A DNA stretch of 64,000 nt from Scedosporium boydii (Eukaryota; Ascomycota; Sordariomycetes; Microascales; Microascaceae): NCBI GenBank assembly GCA_002221725.1, contig NJFT01000060.1, forward strand, positions 1 to 64,000. The letters are read 5' to 3'. The notes under the pieces are model-generated. The model was not told where the DNA came from and ran no database searches. It was given only the letters and a program-made list of their open reading frames with translations. The position numbers were made by a program, and so were the translations under genes. This document shows positions 56,068 to 64,000 of this stretch, one piece after another. Each line of letters opens with the position of its first letter. Positions within the stretch are counted from its first letter, which is position 1.

Positions 56068-57843
56068 TTAGCCGAGCAGGTCGCTCAATTTGTTGCTCCC
56101 ACCAGCCTTGGGCTGCGACTGGCTCGGCGAAGGAGCGGCGGCGGCTCCCCAAATACCCGCGCTGCTCTTCTCCTTAGCAAGCTGGCCCAAGGCCGGTCCG
56201 GAGGTGGGAGCGTTGGTCTTCTTGAGGCCAGCGCTAGCCTGGGACCAGAGGGATCCGAAGGCATCGCCTCCGCTGGTCGCCGGCTTGGCGCCGCCCGACG
56301 GAGTGGCTGGCTTTAGAGCGGCCATACCGGTGCTGGATGCTGATGACTGAGACGCCGGGGTTGCCTGGAAAGACCCAAAGTAGTTGGGACCGCTCGGCTG
56401 GTAGCCCGAGGGCTTCGTGTTCTGCGGCGCGAGGGGAGCGGCCGATGGAGAGGCGAAGGCAGAGTAGTTGGCCACAGGAGTCGCAGTCGAGCTTGGGGTA
56501 GGCGAGATGGAAGACAGGCTGACCATATTGCTGAGGTTAGCTTGCTGAGGAGCAGACACAGGCTTAGGCGCCGCAAATTGAGATGACGTCGTCACTGTGG
56601 CGGTGGTGATCGGCGGAGAAAGTGGGGCGGCAGCGAAGGACGTGGTGGTCGCGGCCGGCTGAGACGTGGGAGGTGCCGACTGGAAGTCGTCAAACTCATC
56701 GTCATCAGTTGCGTTGCTCGATCCGGCAAGATCGGCAAGGGCAGAGCTCTGGGTCGCCGGAGCCTTGCTAGGGGCTGCCGCAAAAGACGTCGTTGCGGGC
56801 TCATCGTCAAATGAAAACAGGTCGACCTCGGGCGCCTTCGCCTTTTTCGGAGGTTCAGCGGGCTTCCTTGCCGCTGTCCGTTCAGCTTGCCTGGGTGGCC
56901 GTGAAGAAGAAGCCGCGGGCCGTTCATCCTCGTCAAACTCATCATATTCCTCAAACTTGTTTCCGCCGGAACCCCCAGAGCTTACACCGTAGTCGCTAGA
57001 CTGACCACCAAAACCGCCGCCATCACCATATACACCACCAGAATAACCACCGAAGCCACCACCCGAGTCGCTGCCAAATCCACCATATCGGCCGCTGCTT
57101 CCGCCGGAAAACCCACCGCCAAAGCCCGTGCCGCCTTCAACACCCGTATATTTGTTCTTTGTCGCGCGGGCCTTCTTGCGCTCGGATCGAATCTTCTCAA
57201 CGTCACTCAGCAGTTCGGTGAGCTCCTTGGCGCGATTCCTCACGTTGATACCCTGGTCCTTTCCGTTCTGATCGATGTAATGGAATTGCCGGAGCATCTT
57301 GAGGAGAGTAAGGTGGCTTCGGGCATCGTCGATTACGCGCTCGGAACCGTGCTTGATAAGGAATTCTAGGAGTTGGAGGGCCTTGTAGATCTGGCGCCAT
57401 TCTTCAGCGGACTTTTCGGTAAATCGGCGATAGATGATCGGCATAATCTCGTTAAGAGTTTGGCTGTTACGCAAAATCGTCAGTAGTTTGGGAGGAGTTG
57501 AACGACGAGTGGTGCCCCTTACTAGTTGAAGGTTCCGTTGGCGATCTCCTGCATTAATGTTGAGGACGCTCCCCAAGGCTCGTTATTTGTAGCCTCCCTA
57601 ACCTAAGAGGATGTTAATCGTCATGATGCTCCGTCAGCGTTATAGGGGGAGCGGGGCCAAAACCAACCTTGGCCTCCATCTCAGTATAGTTCATGACAGC
57701 TAAGGAGACCAGAGCGTCAGCAGGGAGAGCAATAGAAACCGGGGAAGGGCTAGTTTCCTACCATTTTGGACCTTCCGCACGCCTGCCTTGATATCATACA
57801 AGGTCAGGTTGCTGACGGTTTCTTTAAGGTTGCTGAGGTCCAT
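56068..57843 (-). CDS. ENTH-domain epsin-like clathrin adaptor (Ent3-type)
   Basis: Clathrin adaptor of trans-Golgi/endosome traffic. Four exons: 57843-57762, 57699-57668, 57602-57523 and 57463-56068, about 529 aa. The first three are short and together start the ENTH domain: MDLSNLKETVSNLTLYDIKA, AVMNYTEMEAK, VREATNNEPWGASSTLMQEI, then exon 4 TLNEIMPIIYRRFTEKSAEE and WRQIYKALQLLEFLIKHGSE. A Gly/Ser/Tyr-rich linker follows (about residues 170-220). Acidic-aromatic motifs then appear (DLFSFDDEP, DDDEFDDFQSA), of the kind that bind gamma-ear domains of AP-1 and GGA. The tail is Ser/Pro/Ala-rich and ends SNKLSDLLG, a clathrin-box-like end. The lack of obvious UIMs and the presence of DFxxF-type motifs favour Ent3 over Ent1/2. 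Confidence 0.92.
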
Positions 57844-59973
57844 GGCGAACGCGGTCACCGACTCGGTGCGGCGCCGGGGAGAACAGTTGCGGGAAGCGGA
57901 CTAGGAGATGACGGGAGATATAATGAGATAGCACTCGGAGCCGGGAGAGTGAAAGTCGTAACGGTGGTTGTAAATGCTAGACTGACGAAGAGGCTGAAAG
58001 GGGGGGATCTACAAAAGGAAGAGGACGCTATCTGTCAGGTTAGGCTATTTCCGAATCAGCCGTGTACCAAGAATGCAGGCACGGTTTAGCCCACCTGCCT
58101 TGTACCTCAACAGTGTAAGCCTTCCAATCGAGCCCAACTGGAAGGGTCCACCAAAAAAGGCCATGGCGATGGTAATATCACGTGACCACGGAGATTGAAC
58201 TGGGGAGATATCTCCAACTCACTGCTTCGACTGAAGTCCATGCTGACTGAGATTGAACAGTCGACTAAAAGGAAGGGATCCGACCTGAACTCAGGCCTCA
58301 GGAAGAGCCATGCGTACAAGGTACAATTGTAGTTCTCTTCTTCCCGAGCGTCTAGAGCGTTGCATGTATGAAGTAATTGCTAGTCCTCAATGATGTTTTC
58401 TAGAACTACATCCTTACGACAATTTTTTATTTGGGATCTGATTCTCTACTCCGAGCCTAAACCCCCCGGCATCGAGAACAATTAGGCGTTCCGTCGTCTG
58501 GATATTCTTTGTTGACGAATCTCAACATTCCTCATCGAGATACAAAAAGTACCCGGAGTGGTGCTTGAGGTACAATGTACGCAGTTCGTCACAAGCCTCT
58601 AAGTCCGGTTTAGTGGTCTCCTCCGAGTGCACATTGCGACGCTGCAGTCTGCCAGCACTAGGAACTTGGCCCGTTCGTTGCTCACCCGGCAACGACCGGT
58701 ACTCCGAGGAAAAAAAAAAAGTTTTGCCTCGCAATTCTGGCGACATTATTTTTCTGTCAACCTCCTGATCTGGAGCTTCAACTTCATCATCAAAACTCTG
58801 CAATTGTACTATTACGATCCGCTAGCTTCCATTCCCGCCATCTGTACTTGTATTAAACTTGCGTTCTCTTTTAATTCCATAGCCCATTCTCTTCGCCTGT
58901 ACACTACTTCAAAAGCCCATCTTTCCATTCTCACCCGTGCTGTCTTGCGCTTTGGTACGTATCAAATGCTTTTCCTTCTCAGGCCATGCAACCACCACGT
59001 CTTATCCCATAGTGGACGGGTACGCGTCGTGTACGAGTGTACAAGCAGCAATACCTCGAGCTTGTTGAACCCCGCTCGGAAGAGTTGAGGCGACCGAGGG
59101 AAATAGTCTCACCCGGGTCCCTGCCCCTCTCTTCAGTTGTCCCGATCTCTGCTCTGGTCGAAAAGCCGGCCTTTGGGCCAGAGAGACAATGTCACAATAA
59201 GCTGCAGGCCGAAGTGCCTGAGCCCCCAGTCCAATTGGCCTTCCGTGTCGCGCATAGCCGCTGGTCTGCTATGCAGAGGCAGTGTACATGAACCAAGTCC
59301 AGCGTGACAGATCCCCAATCCTCGCCCGGCCATTGAGCATTGATCCCTTCCCCCTCCATTCGTCTTTGTTGAGAGCTCAAGGTTCTCTCCGTCGTTCAGA
59401 CAATGCTCTTTATTTCTCTTCAACTCGAGTGAGTAGCGTAAGAGTACGCAAATAGAATGAACAGGGGCCTTGTCCTTTAGTAGTTGATGCTTGGGGGTCA
59501 ACCCGATTGCCTTTGCCCTGGAGGCTTTGACTGGGCTTGCCCGCTGGATGTTTCTTTGGGAGCTGTTGGACAGAGCTTCCTGAAGGCCCTGAAGCTGTGC
59601 TTTAGGTGTTCTTAGTTCTAAATTACAACACTCTAGCTCCCTAGATATTAGGACCTCCTCTGCCCTCCCTCTTGTTCCTGTTTTGCACCATCCCTAGCAT
59701 CACCAGGCCTCCTTCCCTGGCTTTCCCATTTCTTCCCATACTCCTCCCTGCTCCAAGCTCTTCAAAGGAAAAAAAAACAAAAAAAATAGCAGTTGCTCTA
59801 GTTTCAGTTGCCCCAGCACCCCGCTTCCTGCAAACACGTGATTTTGCAGTGTCGTACCTGCCTTGAAAATAACGAAGGCTCACTGCCCCTCCCCCCACAC
59901 CACGGCTACAATTCTGGGCTGCTATTCGCTGGATGATGCTTGCTAACAAATCCAATCCCCCTCCAGCTTCAAA
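57844..59973. other. Divergent intergenic region between epsin and cyclophilin genes
   Basis: About 2.1 kb. It contains a TCACGTGA palindrome (58178-58185) and pyrimidine-rich tracts before the cyclophilin start. Small frames at 58107-59088 and 59641-59991 are not supported as genes. Confidence 0.5.
58178..58185. promoter_or_regulatory. TCACGTGA palindrome
   Basis: Same perfect 8-bp palindrome as in the rpd3/rpn11 promoter region, about 335 bp upstream of the epsin gene start. Likely a bHLH-type site; function inferred only. Confidence 0.4.
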
Positions 59974-61086
59974 ATGAGGCCAACCCTCCAACTTCTTCGA
60001 CCCCTCCTACCCCGCCAATCCTCCTGTTTACCAGTTTCACCTCTTCCTCGATCTCTTCTCAACAACCAGACTCGAGTTCATCTCGCCAATCCATCAATTA
60101 ATCTTCGTCCTCGTTTCTTCACAGCATCTACCATCATGCCCACCAAGGCGTAAGTGTGAATTCTCCATCTCCTACAACATGCAGACAATGTGCTGATAGC
60201 TCCATGAAGCTTCTTTGACATGGAGTGGGAGGGTCCCGTCCTCGGTCCCAACGGCAAGCCCACTGCCCAGGTTGCTGGTAAGTAGCTCCCATTGCACATC
60301 TCATCCCATCACCAAGGGCCTACCTCTCATCAATTCCCATCTCTCCCTTGTTTCTGGCATCAATTTGCCTTTCTCTTGTCCTTCTTCCGCCCATCCCTCA
60401 AGCAAATTCTTGCTCCTAGCCATTGTCCCAAGCAACAAAGCTCCTAACAGCGCGACTACAGTCCAGCAGGGCCGCATCAACTTCAACCTCTTCGACGATG
60501 TCGTTCCCAAGACCACCGAGAACTTCCGAGCTCTCTGCACCGGCGAGAAGGGCTTCGGCTACAAGGGCTCTTCGTTCCACCGCATCATCCCCGAGTTCAT
60601 GCTTCAGGGTGGTGACTTCACCCGTGGCAACGTACGTAAATTTCTGTCTTTCCTTCCTTCCCTCAATTGCTCTTGGAACAACCCGCTTCTGTGCAATACT
60701 AATAGCATGGCAGGGTACCGGTGGCAAGTCCATCTATGGCGAGAAGTTCGCCGATGAGAACTTCAGCCTCAAGCACAGCAAGCCCGGCCTCCTCTCCATG
60801 GCCAATGCTGGTCCCAACACGTACGTTGTAGAGGGAGAAAAAAATCCCCGATCCCTAGCCTTCATTTTTAATGGTCATCTACTTACACACTCTCTACAGC
60901 AACGGCTCGCAGTTCTTTATTACCACCGTTGTGACTAGCTGGCTCGACGGTCGCCATGTTGTCTTCGGCGAGGTCGCTGACCAGGAGAGCCTCAACGTCG
61001 TCAAGGCTATTGAGGCCACTGGCTCGCAGTCCGGCACCGTCAAGTATGGCAAGAAGCCTACCATCATCAACTCTGGCACCCTATAA
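59974..61086 (+). CDS. csr-1: Cyclophilin peptidyl-prolyl isomerase, probably dual mitochondrial/cytosolic
   Basis: Cyclosporin-binding prolyl isomerase. Five exons: 59974-60149, 60210-60277, 60462-60631, 60714-60820 and 60900-61086, 235 aa from the first Met. The first 54 codons ([20 protein letters not shown]...[11 protein letters not shown]) are Arg/Leu/Ser-rich with no acidic residues, a typical mitochondrial presequence. An in-frame ATG at 60136 ([13 protein letters not shown]) starts the cytosolic form. The CyP core is complete: [20 protein letters not shown], the catalytic Arg in [46 protein letters not shown], the cyclosporin-contact Trp in [13 protein letters not shown], and a final NSGTL. 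This is the arrangement known for Neurospora crassa, where one gene yields both compartments' cyclophilin. Core identity firm; dual targeting inferred. Confidence 0.95.
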
Positions 61087-61527
61087 ACGCCCAGACCTGT
61101 ATTTTTCGAAGCCAGATGGAATGTCTTTCAGTCGGCGATATTAAAAAGTTTTGGCCTGACAATGAAGCTGAGTTTAGGATCTCAGTGTGTCATAACGAAC
61201 TAGTCTAAAGTCAGGAGGTCAATTGGAAGAGCTGCCTTTTTCCCAGCAAAGGCTTTTAAGTTGTCTTCAATGTCTTGCATATGTCCGTACCCCCGTGACA
61301 CAAACGTGAATGCATGATCCCAGAGAAACAAACACCACATCATGTTCTGGACCAATTCTTCAGCCATGCACATCTACCCCAGTGTCCAGAAGGAGCTTTG
61401 CAATTTGAGAAATTGAGAGTGATATCATGAAAAAAGTACAGGTCTATAACCTGCAGAACTTATCTGGCGCTTGAAAGGGTTATTGTTTACTAGTTTATTA
61501 TCTAGCCTGTTAAGCAATGGCCCAATC
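61087..61527. other. Convergent intergenic region
   Basis: About 440 bp of 3' flank between the cyclophilin and ROK1 stop codons. No gene seen. Confidence 0.6.
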
Positions 61528-63702
61528 TCAGTCTTCAATTCCTCCCCACTCCTCCTCCTCCTCATCTTCTCGGACCCTCCCCTTGCTCTGTCCCTTCCCT
61601 TTCTTCTTATTCTTCTTCTTCGCCGATTCAATGGCTCCCTGTCTATTCGTCTCCTTCCTCCTATCATAGCCGCTCTGGGACGTAATCTTGGCTTTAGCGC
61701 CACTCCTTCGACTCTCGACTCCCCTCTCCTTGAGCTTCTTCCTATCTGCCTTCGACACATTCGGCAACGCATCTAAAAGCCACTTCTGCACGCCCGCCTC
61801 GTCGCCCGTCTTCCCAGCCTGCTTATCGCTAGCGGCGATGACGTTCGCCACGGTCTTGACGAAGGGGATGTCGTCCTTCGTATACAGAGTGACAGCGACG
61901 CCTCCCTCGCGGCCCGCACGACCTGTCCTCCCCGCGCGATGGACGTATGCAGCGGCGGAAGTGGGAACGTCGTAATTGACGATGCCGTTGACGCCGGCGA
62001 AGTCGACGCCGCGGGCGAGTACGTCAGTGGTGATGAGGACCCAGACCTCTCCGGCGCGGAAGCGGCGCATGATGGACGAGCGTGCGGAGTCCGAAAGGCC
62101 ACCGTGGAGGCTCGCGATGCGTGTAGCGCCGCCTGCCTCGAGGGGTATATCGTAGCGTAGTTCTGTTTCGAGGGCGGCTGCGCGCTCGATGGTTTGCGTG
62201 AAGACTAGGAAAGGGGGTCGGAGCGGAGGGAGCGCGGATGGGTCGGAGAGGGACCGGGGGCGGAGGAGTTGGCGCATGGCGAGGAGCTTGCCGTTTTCGG
62301 AGGCGGTGTACATTAGCTTGTGGGTGATGTTGGGAACGGCGGTGTCCTTGAGGCCGACGACGAGGCGGATGAGAGGTCGGGGAGGGTGGTTGAGGGTTGC
62401 GACGCGGGATTCGAGGCGCTCCTGGACGAGGGATTCGATGTTGGAGCCCATTGTTGCGGACCAGAGGGTTACTTGGAGGTTAGGGTTCGTGCAGGCGGAC
62501 CACACGCCTGTGGTTTGGTCTAGGAAGATAGGGTCGAGGAGGACGTCGGCTTCGTCAAGGATGAGGGTGCGCACCGAAGGGAGGATTTTGTTCATCTTTG
62601 AGGAGCTCTTGGCGAGAAAGTTGAGAAGAGGTGCTGGGGTCGTGACTAGGATGTCGGGCTTGGCGATGGAGCGTTTCCTCGAGGTCTTTGCTTCGTCTTC
62701 CGATTGGGAGTCTTCGCTTTGTTCCTCCTCACTTTCTGACTCGTCGAGGGAGACGGCGTGGCTCTGCTCGGCTTCGATCTCCATTCCCTTTTTCATGAGG
62801 ACGACTCGAAGGCCCGTCCCCATCGTGAGCTTTCTTCCCTCGTTCATGATCTGAAACGCGAGCTCCCTAGTTGGCGCTACCACGATGGTCTCGAGCTCGT
62901 GTACGGCACTGAGCCCTTCCTGTTCTCTCCTCCTCAGGATGTTCGTTATAGCCGGGATCAAGAAACTTATAGTCTTGCCGCTACCCGTGGGCGCAACCGC
63001 CATGAAGTCGAGAGAAGTTTGATCATCAGACCCGGCAGCGCCTTGCAAAGCCACGCTCGGCCTAAGTAATAGCGGCAAGCTAGCCAATTGCACCTCCGTG
63101 GGAATCCTATAGCCCTCCTCGGCGATATTCTTCGCGAGCTGCGGAGGGACGTTGTAGAAAGAGCCGAGTTCGCTAAAAGACACCAGCGGCCGGGGGTAGA
63201 GCGCTTCCTTCTCTTCCTTTTTCGTAGGTGGCGGCTGGACTTTTGCCTTCTTTTTGGACTTCTTGTCGACTCGAGAGGGCTTCGAAAGGGATCCAAGCAG
63301 GAGGGTAAATTTTAATCTGTGCGAGCGCAGTAGTTGGCGGCATTCCTCCTCACTCATCGCGGGGATCGACTGCGCCGGTGTCGTCTCGTCCTCGGAGTCA
63401 GGCTCGGGCTGGGCTTCTTCTTCGATCTGGCGGGCGGGCTTCGCGGGCTCACTCCGGGGAGCGAAGAAGTCGACTGTTGGTAGAGGCATCGCAGACAGAC
63501 CGCCATCTTCGTCGTATTCGTCGCTGGCCGAGCTTCGTTTCCTCTTTGCAGTCCTCGCGGGGCCGACTTCGTCGTGAAAAAGTTGTGGGTGCGGTTTTGT
63601 ACCGGCGGAGGGGAGCTTGGCGGGCAGTGCGCCCGGTGCACGACTACCGGGGCCCTGTGAGGGTTTCTTTATTCCCCTCGAGAGGACTTTTAAAATGTCC
63701 AT
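61528..63702 (-). CDS. rok1: DEAD-box ATP-dependent RNA helicase ROK1
   Basis: Nucleolar RNA helicase for 40S (18S rRNA) maturation, DDX52 in animals. Intronless, 724 aa, typical for fungal ROK1. The N-terminus MDILKVLSRGIKKPSQ and a charged, disordered stretch lead to the ROK1-type SFSELGSFYNVPPQLAKNIA and Q motif YRIPTEVQLASLP. Motif I is VAPTGSGKT, Ia APTRELAFQI, Ib TTPAPLL, II LILDEADVLLD, III WSATM. In the second lobe LVFTQTIERAAALE, VLITTDVLARGVDFAGVNGI and YVHRAGRTGRAGREG are all present. An acidic Ser/Glu insert (SLDESESEEEQSEDSQSEDE) interrupts lobe 1, as in other fungal ROK1. The tail is Lys-rich (AKKKNKKKGKGQSKGR), suiting rRNA binding. Only the DEAD subfamily choice is by memory. 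Confidence 0.93.
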   Translation of the reverse strand: MDILKVLSRGIKKPSQGPGSRAPGALPAKLPSAGTKPHPQLFHDEVGPARTAKRKRSSASDEYDEDGGLSAMPLPTVDFFAPRSEPAKPARQIEEEAQPEPDSEDETTPAQSIPAMSEEECRQLLRSHRLKFTLLLGSLSKPSRVDKKSKKKAKVQPPPTKKEEKEALYPRPLVSFSELGSFYNVPPQLAKNIAEEGYRIPTEVQLASLPLLLRPSVALQGAAGSDDQTSLDFMAVAPTGSGKTISFLIPAITNILRRREQEGLSAVHELETIVVAPTRELAFQIMNEGRKLTMGTGLRVVLMKKGMEIEAEQSHAVSLDESESEEEQSEDSQSEDEAKTSRKRSIAKPDILVTTPAPLLNFLAKSSSKMNKILPSVRTLILDEADVLLDPIFLDQTTGVWSACTNPNLQVTLWSATMGSNIESLVQERLESRVATLNHPPRPLIRLVVGLKDTAVPNITHKLMYTASENGKLLAMRQLLRPRSLSDPSALPPLRPPFLVFTQTIERAAALETELRYDIPLEAGGATRIASLHGGLSDSARSSIMRRFRAGEVWVLITTDVLARGVDFAGVNGIVNYDVPTSAAAYVHRAGRTGRAGREGGVAVTLYTKDDIPFVKTVANVIAASDKQAGKTGDEAGVQKWLLDALPNVSKADRKKLKERGVESRRSGAKAKITSQSGYDRRKETNRQGAIESAKKKNKKKGKGQSKGRVREDEEEEEWGGIED

Positions 63703-64000
63703 GCTGAATTTGTTTGGCTCAACCGGAGGAATTGGTAAGATGTTCAGTTCGAGATCCTAAGTGGGATGTGGTGAACAACTTTTTTCTTTTTTTTAGCGAG
63801 ACAGCTGTTAGGCGCCAGCTGGTAACAATCGGCAGCCGACCAAACTTGCTGAACTAGCAACGCGGCTGTTCGAAGGGCCCATGTGCCTAATAATCCCGTC
63901 CCAAGTTTCAGCTCCAATATGCGCTTGGCTTTATATATGAGATTAAAATTGGTTAAAAATAGCGAAGTAGCTCTACAGAAGACTCTATCTCCTTCGGGAT
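63703..64000. other. ROK1 promoter region at window edge
   Basis: About 300 bp upstream of rok1 up to the window end. No gene seen. Confidence 0.5.

Noticed and set aside
57463..57576. Open-frame start MGSVLNINAGDRQRNLQ for the epsin gene
   Set aside because: That frame reads through an intron; spliced upstream exons restore the conserved ENTH N-terminus (VREATNNEPWGASSTLMQEI).

Overview
The window comes from a filamentous ascomycete (Pezizomycotina, most likely Sordariomycetes). The genes are eukaryotic, carry several short introns of about 50-100 bp (GT...AG, CTAAC/CTGAC-like branch sites), and sit 0.3-2.5 kb apart on both strands. Two genes point to a Neurospora-like relative. The WC-2 photoreceptor starts with MSHGQPPP, and the cyclophilin gene has an in-frame mitochondrial presequence upstream of a cytosolic start, the arrangement known for Neurospora csr-1. 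No operons, phage or CRISPR are present.

Layout: an amidase cut by the left edge (to 1087), a beta-flanking-like protein (1277-2363, -), cytosolic glutaminyl-tRNA synthetase (3533-5820, +), the blue-light GATA factor WC-2 (7566-9302, -), RAD50 (11552-15557, +), the PP4 regulatory subunit R2 (15907-17386, -), a MATE-like membrane protein (17695-19314, -), a secreted HsbA-like protein (20653-21366, +), and an unrecognised three-exon gene (22581-23794, -). Next come a 12-exon SNF2/RING helicase (26325-29758, -) and, divergent from it, a NACHT NTPase with a C-terminal C2H2 module (30187-33861, +). The right half holds the class I histone deacetylase RPD3 (37313-39315, -) divergent from proteasome subunit RPN11 (40312-41493, +), a possible degenerate nucleotidyltransferase (42060-43457, +), a tRNA gene (43868-43950, -), a ZIP metal transporter (46073-47398, +), a glucuronoyl esterase (47784-49138, -), a hemerythrin-domain protein (50823-52005, +), a CTR copper transporter (54408-55269, +), an ENTH/epsin clathrin adaptor (56068-57843, -), cyclophilin (59974-61086, +) and the DEAD-box helicase ROK1 (61528-63702, -).

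Most genes are core housekeeping functions: translation, DNA repair, chromatin, proteasome, ribosome biogenesis and trafficking. Two stretches, 21.4-26.3 kb and 33.9-37.3 kb, are different. They hold no clear conserved gene but contain diverged copies of the same low-copy sequence, tandem duplications, and short degenerate copies of pieces of genes found elsewhere in the window (PP4 R2 at 25.0 kb, RPD3 at 36.8 kb). These stretches flank the accessory SNF2/NACHT pair. They are the most dynamic part of the window and the best candidates for something undescribed.

Exon structures were worked out by hand from splice-site consensus, reading-frame continuity and remembered family motifs. No alignment or database search was run.
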